From contig NZ_BBWQ01000005.1 of the NCBI RefSeq assembly GCF_001463885.1, forward strand, positions 62,001 to 126,000: a stretch of DNA of 64,000 nt, written 5' to 3'. Below are positions 41,726 to 51,601 of the stretch, one piece after another; position 1 is the stretch's first letter; every line of letters begins with the position of its first letter. Position numbers and translations under genes: made by a program. The notes under the pieces were generated by a model. That model did no database searches and was not told the DNA's origin. It saw nothing but the letters and a program-made list of their open reading frames with translations. Source of the DNA: Aureimonas altamirensis (GTDB taxonomy: Bacteria > Pseudomonadota > Alphaproteobacteria > Rhizobiales > Rhizobiaceae).

Positions 41726-44419
41726 ATGAGCAAAGCGCCGGATGCCGAGGCCCAGGAAAGCGCACTCGATAACGCCTATTCGATGTCGCCCACGCACGTC
41801 ATGCGTGTTCTTGCCGCGCGGGCCGATGGCCTTACGGGCGAGGAGGCGCGCGAGCGTCTGGCCACGCATGGCCCGAACCGTCTGCCCGAACGGCGCCGGA
41901 AGCACCCCGCCATGCGCTTTCTGGCGCAGTTCAACAATGTGCTGATCTACTTCCTGCTTGCCGCCTCGCTTGCAGCCTTCGCGCTCAACCACGTCATAGA
42001 TGGCGCGGTGATCGTGGCCGTCGTCTTCATCAATGCCGTTATCGGCTTCGTTCAGGAAGGCAAGGCAGAGAACGCGCTGGACGCGATCCGCGACATGATC
42101 GCGCCCCACGCCTTCGCCCTGCGGGACGGACGGCGGACCAAGCTGGCGGTCGCCGACCTCGTGCCGGGCGATATCGTACTGCTGGAAGCCGGAGACAAGG
42201 TGCCCGCCGACCTGCGCATCATCGAAGCGCGTGCCGCGCTTGTCGACGAGGCGGTGCTGACGGGCGAATCTGTACCGGCGCACAAATCCGCCGAGCCCGT
42301 GGCGGATGCCGCGGCGCTGGGCGACCGCGCCTCCATGCTCTACTCCGGAACGCTGATGGCAACGGGGCAGGCGCGTGCCGTCGTTGTCGGGACAGGCGGC
42401 AACACGGAGATCGGCCGGATCAGCGCGCTGATGGGGGCGGTCGAAAGCCTGCAGACGCCGCTGCTGCGCCAGATCAACCATTTCGGCACGTTGTTCACCT
42501 ATTTCGCGCTGGCGCTCTCGGTGCTGCTTTTCGCCTTCGCCACGCTGGTGCGCGGCTACAACGCGGTGGACGCGCTGATGGTCGTGGTGTCCCTGGCGGT
42601 CGGCGTCGTGCCGGAGGGTCTCCCTGCGGTCATAACCATTACCCTGGCCATCGGCGTGCAGCGCATGGCGGCCCGCCACGCCATCGTGCGCCGCCTGCCG
42701 GCGGTGGAAACGCTCGGCGCGACATCCGTCATCTGCTCGGACAAGACGGGTACGCTCACCCGCAACGAGATGACCGCGCGTCATCTGGTTACTCCGGGTC
42801 TTGCGGCCGTCGTGGAAGGGGCGGGGTACCGGCCCGAAGGCCGGGTGGGCGATGGTTTCGTCGCGGTGGCGCCGCTTCCCCAAGGCGAAACCGACCTTCT
42901 TCTTTACTGCGCGGCGCTTTGTAACGATGCCGAGCTGGTCCACACGGATGGCGACTGGCGCGTTCTGGGTGATCCGATGGAAGGCGCTCTGTTGGCGCTG
43001 GCGCGCAAGGCCGGCCTGACGCCCGATGGCCTCGCCGCATGGAAGCGGCAGGATACGATCCCGTTCGATGCGGAGCATCGCTTCATGGCGACGCTGCACG
43101 CCGGGCCCGACGCAGAGCGCTGGGTGTTCGTAAAGGGTGCGCCGGAGCGCCTGCTGGCCATGGCCGCCGGCGCGGATACCGCGCGCTGGGAGGGCGAGAT
43201 CGCCGACGCGGCCTCGCGTGGCGAACGCGTGCTCGGCTTTGCCGCCCGTCCAGCCTCCGCAGGAGAGACGACCCTTGCCATGGAGCGGCTGGGCGAGGGA
43301 CTGACATTCGTGGGCATCGTCGGCCTGATCGATCCGCCCCGCGACGAGGCCATCACGGCCATCGCCGATTGCCGCACGGCCGGCATCACGGTCAAGATGA
43401 TCACAGGCGACCATAAGGACACGGCGGCCGCCATCGCGCGGCAGTTGCATCTGGCGGACGACCCGAAGGCGATGACGGGGGCGGAACTGGATGAAGTGGC
43501 CGAAGCCGATCTTCCTTCGGTGGCGCGCTCGGTCAGCGTTTTCGCGCGGACCAATCCGGAGCACAAGCTGCGTATCGTCCGCGCCCTGCAATCCAACGGG
43601 CAGGTGGTTGCCATGACGGGCGACGGCGTTAATGACGCTCCGTCCCTCAAGCAGGCCGACGTCGGCGTGGCCATGGGCCGCAAGGGTACGGAGGCCGCCA
43701 AGGAAGCGGCGGAGATGGTGCTGGCGAACGACGATTTCGCCTCCATCGTTGCCGCCGTGCGGGAAGGGCGCACCGTCTACGACAACATCCGCAAGGTGAT
43801 CGCCTGGACGCTGCCCACCAATGGCGGCGAAGTCCTGGCTGTCGTTGTCGCCCTGTTCATCGGTGCGACCTTGCCGATGTCGCCGGCGCAGATCCTGTGG
43901 ATCAACATGATCCTCACCATCACACTCGGCCTCGTGCTGGCCTTCGAACCGCCGGAGCCGCGCGTGATGGATCGTCCGCCACGCTCCGCCGATGCGCCGC
44001 TCCTGTCGCCGTTCCTGCTGTGGCGGATCTGCTTTGTCTCTCTGCTCTTCACGCTTGGCGTCTTCTTCATCTTCAACTGGGCGCTCTGGCGTGGCCATGG
44101 CGTCGATATCGCCCGCACCATGGTGGTCAACCAGCTGGTGGTGATGGAAATCTTCTACCTCTTCAACGTCCGCTACCTGCATCAGGGCTCGATCAGCCTG
44201 CGCGGCATTCTCGGCACGCCCGTGCTTCTGCTCGCCTTGGCGGCGGTCACGCTGGCGCAGTTCGCATTCACTTACCTTCCGGTCATGCATGCGCTGTTTG
44301 CCAGCGCACCGGTGCCTTTTGCAGACGGGACGCTGATCCTTTTGGTCGGCATCGTTCTGTTGCTGATACTGGAAGTTGAAAAGGTGCTCATCGGCAAAAC
44401 CGGATTTGGACGGGAATGA
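41726..44419 (+). CDS. P-type cation-transporting ATPase (type II)
   Basis: This 897-residue cation pump of the inner membrane is phosphorylated at Asp339 in DKTGTLT. Other parts are standard: N-terminal domain, actuator motif LTGESVPA, transmembrane PEGLPAVITITLAIG, hinge TGDGVNDAPSLK and C-terminal helices. The PEGLP motif is that of type II pumps for Ca2+, Mn2+ or Na+/K+, so calcium-type specificity is possible but not proven. The ATG at 41726 has GGGAG 7 bases away; one at 41702 is an alternative. The stop overlaps an ATG in the next frame, and the usp start lies 30 bases on. Confidence 0.9.
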   Translation: MSKAPDAEAQESALDNAYSMSPTHVMRVLAARADGLTGEEARERLATHGPNRLPERRRKHPAMRFLAQFNNVLIYFLLAASLAAFALNHVIDGAVIVAVVFINAVIGFVQEGKAENALDAIRDMIAPHAFALRDGRRTKLAVADLVPGDIVLLEAGDKVPADLRIIEARAALVDEAVLTGESVPAHKSAEPVADAAALGDRASMLYSGTLMATGQARAVVVGTGGNTEIGRISALMGAVESLQTPLLRQINHFGTLFTYFALALSVLLFAFATLVRGYNAVDALMVVVSLAVGVVPEGLPAVITITLAIGVQRMAARHAIVRRLPAVETLGATSVICSDKTGTLTRNEMTARHLVTPGLAAVVEGAGYRPEGRVGDGFVAVAPLPQGETDLLLYCAALCNDAELVHTDGDWRVLGDPMEGALLALARKAGLTPDGLAAWKRQDTIPFDAEHRFMATLHAGPDAERWVFVKGAPERLLAMAAGADTARWEGEIADAASRGERVLGFAARPASAGETTLAMERLGEGLTFVGIVGLIDPPRDEAITAIADCRTAGITVKMITGDHKDTAAAIARQLHLADDPKAMTGAELDEVAEADLPSVARSVSVFARTNPEHKLRIVRALQSNGQVVAMTGDGVNDAPSLKQADVGVAMGRKGTEAAKEAAEMVLANDDFASIVAAVREGRTVYDNIRKVIAWTLPTNGGEVLAVVVALFIGATLPMSPAQILWINMILTITLGLVLAFEPPEPRVMDRPPRSADAPLLSPFLLWRICFVSLLFTLGVFFIFNWALWRGHGVDIARTMVVNQLVVMEIFYLFNVRYLHQGSISLRGILGTPVLLLALAAVTLAQFAFTYLPVMHALFASAPVPFADGTLILLVGIVLLLILEVEKVLIGKTGFGRE

Positions 44420-44448
44420 CCCCGTCCGCAACAAGAGGAATCCCGTTC

Positions 44449-45297
44449 ATGTCACCTGCGTACAAGACTGTCATGCTGACGCTCCTGCCCGAGGCGCAAG
44501 TGCGCAGCGCCGCCAGCCCCGCAACCGCGATGGCCATTGCCATCACACGGCACTTCGGCGGGCGTCTTACCATCGATTTCCTGTCGCCGCAGCCGGCCTG
44601 GATTCCGTACAGCCTGGTCACCGACATGCCGGGCCAGATGCTGGCCGAGCAGACACGCAAGCTGGAAGCGCAGGCGCATGCCAGCATCGACCTGGCGGCC
44701 TCGGCTGCGCGGCAGGCGGGCATCGATCCGGAAGCACAGTTGATCTCGCTCGATTTCCTGGCTCTGGTCGGCCGTGCGGCCCTGCGCGCCCAGTTGCAGG
44801 ATGTCGTGGTGGTGGATGCCGGCGGCAGCAGCCTGCGCGACGAACGCGAGATCGTCGAGGCGCTGCTTTTCCGCAGCGGCCGTCCTGTGATCCGCGTTCC
44901 CGCCACAAGCCCAGGCACCCTGCCATCAAAGGTCCTCGTCGCCTGGGATGGCAGCGTGCCGGCCGTGCGCGCGGTGCGTGAAGCATTGCCCATGCTGCAC
45001 CAGGCCGGCGACGTTCAAATCGTCACCGTGCGCGGAGAGAAGGATGTGTCCAACATCCAGCCCGCCGAAAAGCTGGTTGGCTATCTGTCGGCGCATGGCA
45101 TATCGGCTTCAGAAACGGTGTTGACCGCGGCGCGCCGCAACGTCGCCGATGCGTTGCGCAACCATGCCCTGGATCAGGGAGCGGACCTTCTGGTGATGGG
45201 TGCCTATGCACATTCCCGCATGCAGCAAGCCGTTCTGGGCGGGGTCACGAGCGAACTCCTGAACGATAGCCCGATACCGCTTCTGCTGGCGCACTGA
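44449..45297 (+). CDS. Universal stress protein with two Usp domains
   Basis: This is a 282-residue tandem universal stress protein. The second domain (about 150-282) has the nucleotide-binding loop DLLVMGAYAHSRMQQAVLGG followed by SELLNDSPIPLLLAH, and begins VLVAWDGSVPAVRA. The first domain is more divergent. The start at 44449 has AGAGGA 9 bases upstream; an ATG at 44416 overlaps the ATPase stop. Pairs of Usp genes with pumps under FNR control are a recurring theme in low-oxygen responses; the actual ligand (ATP or AMP) is not determined. Confidence 0.85.
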   Translation: MSPAYKTVMLTLLPEAQVRSAASPATAMAIAITRHFGGRLTIDFLSPQPAWIPYSLVTDMPGQMLAEQTRKLEAQAHASIDLAASAARQAGIDPEAQLISLDFLALVGRAALRAQLQDVVVVDAGGSSLRDEREIVEALLFRSGRPVIRVPATSPGTLPSKVLVAWDGSVPAVRAVREALPMLHQAGDVQIVTVRGEKDVSNIQPAEKLVGYLSAHGISASETVLTAARRNVADALRNHALDQGADLLVMGAYAHSRMQQAVLGGVTSELLNDSPIPLLLAH

Positions 45298-45312
45298 CCT
45301 GCAGATGGAGGC

Positions 45313-45936
45313 CTATTTCCACGTTGCCGCGTACATGTTGCGCGATGCGCAATCAGCCTCCTCCCGCTGCAGCGACGGCAGGTCGCCCTGCAGTCTCTGC
45401 GGGCGGCCATTGCGCAGGTCCAGGATGGCGTCCGACACCGCCAGGCAGCGCTCGCGCGCGACATAGTACTGGAACGTGTCGGATGCGCCGAACGAGCCGC
45501 CATAGGCCCAATGCGCGAACAGCCCCAAGGCGACAAGAAGCGTTATGACGGCCGGCATGGATCCAAAGCGCGGCCGGTCCGCATCCCAATCGCTGTAGGC
45601 AGCGGTCTTTTCTGCCGCCGGCGCTGATTCCGGCTGACGGGTCGGGAGGCTCATCACAGGAACGATCGTGGCCGGCAGGGTGAAGGGGGCGCTTTCGCCC
45701 CGGCCCATGATGGCGGCTTCCAGATCGTGGCGCGCCTCGTGCAGCCGACGCTCGAACTCGATGCGTACCGAGGGGTCCGCATCGGCGTCGATTTCGCAGA
45801 TCATTTCGGCCTTGCCGAGCATGCGCGCCGTGGCGACCAACTGAAGAACATGAGACCGCAGCTCAGGTGACATCGGCTCCGCGGATAAAGCGGGACCAAC
45901 CGGTTCGGCATCCTTTGGGGGGCCGGACAAATGCAC
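45313..45936 (-). CDS. Hypothetical single-pass membrane protein
   Basis: This 207-residue protein has no recognised domain. The first 80 residues are charged and partly helical. A Pro/Ala-rich linker follows (about 85-115), then one transmembrane helix (about 128-147, MPAVITLLVALGLFAHWAYG) and a C-terminal region with two cysteines. It begins at GTG 45936, with a GGAG 8 bases upstream that fits well; the next ATG is 21 codons on. It converges with the Usp gene and diverges, across 283 AT-rich bases, from the phospholipase D gene. Confidence 0.65.
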   Translation of the reverse strand: MHLSGPPKDAEPVGPALSAEPMSPELRSHVLQLVATARMLGKAEMICEIDADADPSVRIEFERRLHEARHDLEAAIMGRGESAPFTLPATIVPVMSLPTRQPESAPAAEKTAAYSDWDADRPRFGSMPAVITLLVALGLFAHWAYGGSFGASDTFQYYVARERCLAVSDAILDLRNGRPQRLQGDLPSLQREEADCASRNMYAATWK

Positions 45937-46219
45937 GGTCGAAACTCCAGATCGATATAAACGTTAATATTAATAATTTGAACGAAATTTTATAGCTGAC
46001 TGTAGCCGAGAATCGTGTGCAGTTTCAACCCTCGCAAGGGGAGGGCTGCCGTTGCCTTTTGTCTCTAATGCGATAACTGAGGCATGAAAGGCTGGCAATC
46101 ATGACAAAGGCGTAGGCGCGACAGCAGTTTGCGCCGGACTTCGTTGAAACGGCCCTAACAAGACTTCCGTCCCATGCGGCATTCTGCCCCATGGGGCGAT
46201 ATTCGGGTTCCATCGGTTC

Positions 46220-47776
46220 ATGATGCGTTTTCTGGCCATCGCGCTTGTCGTCGTTCTGGTGTTTGCCGCGGCCTCGGTGATTGCCGCTTACGCCTTCGGT
46301 CGCTTCGCGGAGGGCGCACGCGGCGCGCCCAGCCACGCTTTGCCACGCGACGGGGCGCCGACCGTGCTGGACGCCTATGTGGATGGGCTGCGCAAGGGCC
46401 ACGATGCGGAAAGCGGGCTCGTGCTCGTATCGTCCAACCTCGACGCGTTTGCCGCGCGCGCCTTGTCCGCACGCATCGCCGGGCGCAGCCTGGACCTCAT
46501 GTATTATATCTGGAACGACGATCTGACCGGCCGTCTCATCCTGCGCGAGGCGCTGGCGGCGGCGGACAGGGGCGTGCGCGTGCGCCTGCTTCTGGACGAT
46601 ATCGGCGTATCCCTGTCCGACAAGACGTTTTTGGCTGTCGACAGTCATCCGCTGATCGAGGTGCGGCTGTTCAATCCCACCCATGCCCGCGAAAACAACA
46701 TTCGCCGCGGCATCGAAATGGCGCTGCGCATGGTGAGCGTGAACCGGCGCATGCACAACAAGGCCTGGATTGCCGATGGCCAGATTGCCCTCGTGGGCGG
46801 CAGAAACATCGGCGACGAGTATTTCGATGCGGCAGAGGCGTCGAATTTCCGCGACCTGGACATTATCGCCATCGGCGAAATGGCCGGCCAGGCGGAAGTG
46901 ATCTTCGACGAATACTGGAACAGCGGTCTGGCGCTGCCGGTGCGCGCCCTGGCCGAACGCAAGGCCCCGCCGCTGGACGGGCTGCGTCAGGCGTTTGGCC
47001 GGCTGGCCGATACTGCCCCCGCCAACCCTTATGTCCAGCGCCTGCGCGAGCGCCTTACCGTGGCTTCGCTGTTCGACGACGCCGACGTGCACTGGACGCA
47101 GGAGGCGCGGCTGGTATCCGACCCGGCCGAGAAGGCCGCCGGCAAAAGCGGCCGCAACGCGCTGCTGGAAGAACTGGTGCCGCTTCTGGCGTCCAGCGAG
47201 CGGCAGCTCAACATCTCGTCCCCCTACTTCATTCCGGGCGACGAGGGCACGCTGTTCTTTTCCCGGCTGGTGGAGAAGGGCGTCGACGTGACGGTGCTGA
47301 CCAATTCCCTGGCGGCCACCGATGTCGCGGCGGTCCACGGCGGGTATGCGCCCTACCGCGAGCCGCTCCTGCGCAGCGGCGTAAAGCTGTTCGAGCTCAA
47401 ACCCACCGCGGCCTCCGGCGGGATCAGCCTGCGCGGCTCCAGCCAGGCGAGCCTGCATACGAAGGCCTTCACCAGCGACGGAACGGCGGGCTTCGTCGGC
47501 TCTCTCAATTTCGATCCGCGCTCCGTTTCCCTGAACACCGAGATGGGCGTACTCTTTGCGGTACCGGAGCTCGTTGCCGAGATGGATCGCATCTTCGCCG
47601 AGGAAATATCGCCGGCAATGAGCTACCGCGTTACGCTGGATGGCGATGACGGCCTGATATGGAGCGCGACGGAATCGGGGGTTGCCGTCCAGCTGACGCA
47701 GGAGCCCGAAGCCAGCCTCGGCCGGCGGATACTGGCGAGGGTTGTCGGCTGGCTGCCACTGGAGTCGCAATTGTAG
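46220..47776 (+). CDS. Phospholipase D-family protein, cardiolipin synthase-like
   Basis: This 518-residue protein has a signal-anchor helix (about 1-25) and two HKD phosphodiesterase motifs: HNKAWIADGQIALVGGRNIG (about residue 178) and HTKAFTSDGTAGFVGSLNFD (about 413). The pair with the spacing and GGRNIGDEYF extension is that of ClsC-type cardiolipin synthases or other phospholipase D transferases acting at the membrane. Two adjacent ATGs (46220 and 46223) could both be used. No specific lipid is fixed by sequence. Confidence 0.82.
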   Translation: MMRFLAIALVVVLVFAAASVIAAYAFGRFAEGARGAPSHALPRDGAPTVLDAYVDGLRKGHDAESGLVLVSSNLDAFAARALSARIAGRSLDLMYYIWNDDLTGRLILREALAAADRGVRVRLLLDDIGVSLSDKTFLAVDSHPLIEVRLFNPTHARENNIRRGIEMALRMVSVNRRMHNKAWIADGQIALVGGRNIGDEYFDAAEASNFRDLDIIAIGEMAGQAEVIFDEYWNSGLALPVRALAERKAPPLDGLRQAFGRLADTAPANPYVQRLRERLTVASLFDDADVHWTQEARLVSDPAEKAAGKSGRNALLEELVPLLASSERQLNISSPYFIPGDEGTLFFSRLVEKGVDVTVLTNSLAATDVAAVHGGYAPYREPLLRSGVKLFELKPTAASGGISLRGSSQASLHTKAFTSDGTAGFVGSLNFDPRSVSLNTEMGVLFAVPELVAEMDRIFAEEISPAMSYRVTLDGDDGLIWSATESGVAVQLTQEPEASLGRRILARVVGWLPLESQL

Positions 47777-47913
47777 ATACGGCAGTTCGGCCTGATGGCG
47801 CGTTCGCCGAACATAATTCGGCAATCTTGCGAAAGAACGGCATTCACCTCCGCGCGTTGCCTGATTATCTGGATACCGGCAGTGGGCGCGGCGTGCGCTC
47901 CTTGGAGACAAAG

Positions 47914-50900
47914 ATGAGCGTAGCCAACCGGATCGCGGATCATGCGGAGCAACCCCAGCCCTTCGGCGCCTTCGATGCGCGGGTGACGGCCAATACGCCC
48001 TTGCGGCGCGCCATAACGCAGGCGACCCGACTGGCGGAACCGGAATGCCTGCCGCCGCTGCTGGATGCCGCGCGGCAGGCGCCTGCCACCGCCGAGCGCA
48101 TCCGCACCCTGGCCGGGAAGCTGGTTCGCGGCCTGCGCGCCAAGGCAAGCAACAGCGGCGTACCCGGCCTTATCCACGAATACTCGCTGTCGAGCCAGGA
48201 AGGCATCGCATTGATGTGCCTTGCCGAGGCGTTGCTGCGCATTCCGGACAAGGCGACACGGGATGCGCTGATCCGCGACAAGATTTCCAGGGGGGATTGG
48301 CGCGCCCATATCGACGATGACAATTCGCTTTTCGTCAACGCGGCGACGTGGGGCCTGCTGGTCACGGGCAGGCTGACGGCCACCGTCAGCGAGGCCGGCC
48401 TTTCCCGTGCTCTGACGCGGCTTGTCGGCCGCTTCGGCGAGCCCGTCATCCGGCAGGGGCTGGATATCGCCATGCGTCTGATGGGCGAGCAGTTCGTGCG
48501 GGGCGAGACCATCGAAGAGGCGCTGAAGCGCAGCCGCGCGATGGAGCGCAAGGGCTTCCGCTACTCCTACGACATGCTGGGCGAAGCCGCGATGACGGCG
48601 GCCGATGCCGCGCGCTACCTTGCGGAATACGAAAGAGCCATCCACGCCATCGGTGCGGCCTCGGGCGGCAAGGGCGTGCAGGAAGGGCCCGGCATCTCCA
48701 TCAAATTGTCGGCCCTGCATCCGCGCTATGCACGCGCCAAGGCCGAACGCGTCATGGACGAGCTCTACCCGCGCCTGGCGGCATTGGCGCTTCTGTGCAG
48801 GCGCTACGACATCGGCCTCAACATCGACGCGGAGGAGGCCGACAGGCTCGAGATTTCACTCGACCTTCTCGAAAGGCTGGCCTTCGAGCCCGAGCTCAAT
48901 GGCTGGGACGGCATCGGTTTCGTGGTGCAGGCCTATGGCAAGCGCTGCCCTCTGGTCATCGACTGGCTGGTGGATCTGGGGCGGCGCAGCGGCCATCGCC
49001 TCATGGTGCGGCTGGTCAAGGGCGCCTACTGGGATGCGGAGATCAAGCGCGCGCAGGTGGACGGCTTTGCCGATTTCCCGGTCTATACGCGCAAGGTGCA
49101 CACAGACGTCGCCTATATCGCGTGCGCCCGTCGGCTGCTGGCCGCGCCGGACGCTGTCTTCCCGCAGTTCGCAACCCACAATGCGCAGACGCTGGCCACC
49201 ATCTACATGATGGCCGATCCGGCAAAATATGTTCGCGGCCAGTACGAGTTCCAGTGCCTGCACGGGATGGGCGAACCGCTCTACGAGGAAGTCGTCGGCC
49301 CCGAAAATCTGGACAGGCCCTGCCGCATCTATGCACCGGTCGGCACGCACGAGACGCTTCTGGCCTATCTGGTGCGCCGCCTTCTGGAGAACGGCGCCAA
49401 CTCGTCTTTCGTCAATCGCATCGCCGACGAGGCGGTTCCCGTCGACGAGTTGGTGACCGATCCCGTCGACGCCGCATCCGCCATCGAACCGCTCGGCAGC
49501 ACCAACCCGGCCATCCTGCTGCCGGCACGGCTGTACGGAGACCGCCGGATGAACTCCAGCGGTGTCGACCTTGCCGACGAAGCGGTGCTGGCGACGCTGG
49601 GCGAAAGGCTGAAGGCCAGTGCCTCGGAAAACTGGACGGCGCGCGCCCCCCATGGCAGCGGCACCGGCGATCTTCAGGTGGTGGCCAATCCGGCCGATCG
49701 CCGCGAAGTGGTCGGCACCGTCGAGACGGTCGATCCCGGCAAGATCGACACTCTCGTGCAACGCGCTCGCGCCGGCGCAAGCGCATGGGGGGCCCGCTCG
49801 ACCGACGAGCGCGCCGCCATTCTCGACCGTGCGGCGGAGCTGTTCGAGGAGAACACCGCGCGCCTGCTTGGTATCACTGTGCGCGAGGCGGGCAAGAGCC
49901 TTCCCAACGCCGTGGCCGAGCTGCGCGAGGCGGTGGATTTCCTGCGCTACTACGCCGCCGAGATCCGTCAGCTTGGATCGCAGGCGGAATGCCGGCCACT
50001 GGGCGTCATTGCTTGCATCAGCCCCTGGAACTTTCCGCTGGCCATCTTCACCGGGCAGGTCGCGGCGGCCCTGGCCGCAGGCAATGCCGTTCTGGCCAAG
50101 CCGGCCGAAGAGACGCCCCTCGTGGCGGCCGAGGCCGTGCGCCTGATGCATGCGGCGGGCGTGCCCGACGACGCGCTGATCTTCACGCCTGGCGCGGGCG
50201 ATGTCGGCGCGGCGCTGACTGCCGCCCCGGACGTGTCCGGCGTCATGTTTACCGGGTCCACGGACGTTGCCCGGCTTATCGAGGCCAGCCTTGCCGGGCG
50301 CCGCACGGCCGATGGGCGCATCGCGCCGCTGATCGCCGAGACGGGCGGACAGAATGCGATGATCGTCGATTCCTCGGCGTTGACCGAGCAGGTCGTGGGA
50401 GATGTCGTCGCCTCGGCCTTCGATAGCGCCGGACAGCGATGCTCGGCCCTGCGTATCCTGTGCGTGCAGGAAGAGGCCGCCGACCGCACCCTCGCAATGT
50501 TGCGCGGCGCCCTTGACGAACTGGCGATCGGGCGCACCGACCGCCTTTCGTCCGACATCGGCCCCGTCATCACCGACGAGGCGCGCAAGACCATCGAGGC
50601 GCATGTGCAAGCCATGCGGGACAAGGGCTACGCAGTCAGCCGCCAGACCCTGCCGCCGGAGGCGGAACACGGAACCTTCGTGGCGCCCACCATCGTCGAG
50701 ATCGACGATATCGCAGCGTTGAAGCGCGAGGTGTTCGGGCCCGTCCTGCACGTCGTTCGATACCGCCGCGCCGATCTGGCCCCGCTGATCGAGGCGATCA
50801 ATGCGACGGGATACGGGCTGACCTTCGGCCTGCATACGCGCATCGACGAAACCATCGAAACGGTGCTTGGCCGCATCGCCGTCGGCAACGTCTATGTCAA

Positions 50901-51597
50901 CCGCAACGTCATCGGCGCGGTGGTCGGCGTGCAGCCCTTCGGAGGACGGGGCCTGTCCGGTACGGGGCCCAAGGCCGGCGGGCCGCTTTACCTGCGGCGG
51001 CTTCTGGCGGCGCAGCCGGAGCCCGCCTTCCGGGGGAAGGCACCGGCGCGGTTGAGCGATTATGCCAACTGGCTTGTCCAGATCGGGCAGGCGGCGGCGG
51101 CCGACAAGGTCCGGGCGCAGGCCGAGGAAACGCTTCTCGGCTATTCGACCGAACTGCCGGGGCCGGTCGGAGAGCGGAACGTCTACGATATCCATCCGCG
51201 CGGACGGGTGTTGCTTCTGGCCGAAACGGAAGAGGGGCTCGCCGTGCAGATGGGCGCGGCCTTCGCAACGGGCAATTCGGCGGCGATCCCGGCGCGCGAT
51301 TTCGACAGGTTCGCCCTCGACCGCCTGCCGTTGGATCTGCAGCCCGCCTTGTTGAGGGACGGTGCCATCCCCGCCGACATCGCTGCCGTGCTGGTGGAGG
51401 GTAATGCGGAGCGCGTCGCCAATCTGCAGCGGCGCCTGACCGAAAAGGACGGGGGTATCGCCCTCGTGCAGGCGATGACGTCGGCAGAAATTGCCGAGGG
51501 TGGTTTCTATCGTCTGGAATGGCTGGTCGAGGAGCGCTCCACCAGCATCAACACGGCAGCCGCGGGCGGCAATGCCAGCCTGATGGCGATCGCCTGA
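47914..51597 (+). CDS. putA: Bifunctional proline dehydrogenase / pyrroline-5-carboxylate dehydrogenase
   Basis: This 1227-residue enzyme oxidises proline to glutamate in two steps, passing the intermediate internally. The proline dehydrogenase barrel (about 170-470) has SIKLSALHPRY, LMVRLVKGAYWDAEIK and LAYLVRRLLENGANSSFVNR. The aldehyde dehydrogenase part (about 640-1040) has ISPWNFPLAIF, Glu in AETGGQNAM and catalytic Cys843 in GQRCSALR. The C-terminal 200 residues form the usual lid. No ribbon-helix-helix is present at the N-terminus, so it is not an autoregulator. GGAG stands 6 bases before the ATG; the earlier open frame is not used. Confidence 0.95.
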   Translation: MSVANRIADHAEQPQPFGAFDARVTANTPLRRAITQATRLAEPECLPPLLDAARQAPATAERIRTLAGKLVRGLRAKASNSGVPGLIHEYSLSSQEGIALMCLAEALLRIPDKATRDALIRDKISRGDWRAHIDDDNSLFVNAATWGLLVTGRLTATVSEAGLSRALTRLVGRFGEPVIRQGLDIAMRLMGEQFVRGETIEEALKRSRAMERKGFRYSYDMLGEAAMTAADAARYLAEYERAIHAIGAASGGKGVQEGPGISIKLSALHPRYARAKAERVMDELYPRLAALALLCRRYDIGLNIDAEEADRLEISLDLLERLAFEPELNGWDGIGFVVQAYGKRCPLVIDWLVDLGRRSGHRLMVRLVKGAYWDAEIKRAQVDGFADFPVYTRKVHTDVAYIACARRLLAAPDAVFPQFATHNAQTLATIYMMADPAKYVRGQYEFQCLHGMGEPLYEEVVGPENLDRPCRIYAPVGTHETLLAYLVRRLLENGANSSFVNRIADEAVPVDELVTDPVDAASAIEPLGSTNPAILLPARLYGDRRMNSSGVDLADEAVLATLGERLKASASENWTARAPHGSGTGDLQVVANPADRREVVGTVETVDPGKIDTLVQRARAGASAWGARSTDERAAILDRAAELFEENTARLLGITVREAGKSLPNAVAELREAVDFLRYYAAEIRQLGSQAECRPLGVIACISPWNFPLAIFTGQVAAALAAGNAVLAKPAEETPLVAAEAVRLMHAAGVPDDALIFTPGAGDVGAALTAAPDVSGVMFTGSTDVARLIEASLAGRRTADGRIAPLIAETGGQNAMIVDSSALTEQVVGDVVASAFDSAGQRCSALRILCVQEEAADRTLAMLRGALDELAIGRTDRLSSDIGPVITDEARKTIEAHVQAMRDKGYAVSRQTLPPEAEHGTFVAPTIVEIDDIAALKREVFGPVLHVVRYRRADLAPLIEAINATGYGLTFGLHTRIDETIETVLGRIAVGNVYVNRNVIGAVVGVQPFGGRGLSGTGPKAGGPLYLRRLLAAQPEPAFRGKAPARLSDYANWLVQIGQAAAADKVRAQAEETLLGYSTELPGPVGERNVYDIHPRGRVLLLAETEEGLAVQMGAAFATGNSAAIPARDFDRFALDRLPLDLQPALLRDGAIPADIAAVLVEGNAERVANLQRRLTEKDGGIALVQAMTSAEIAEGGFYRLEWLVEERSTSINTAAAGGNASLMAIA

Positions 51598-51601
51598 CCG
51601 C

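Noticed and set aside
41678-44434. A 918-codon minus-strand open frame
   Set aside because: It is the complement of the P-type ATPase gene, which has every family motif. The antisense translation is rich in Arg, His, Gln and Asp with no domain, as expected for high-GC shadow frames.
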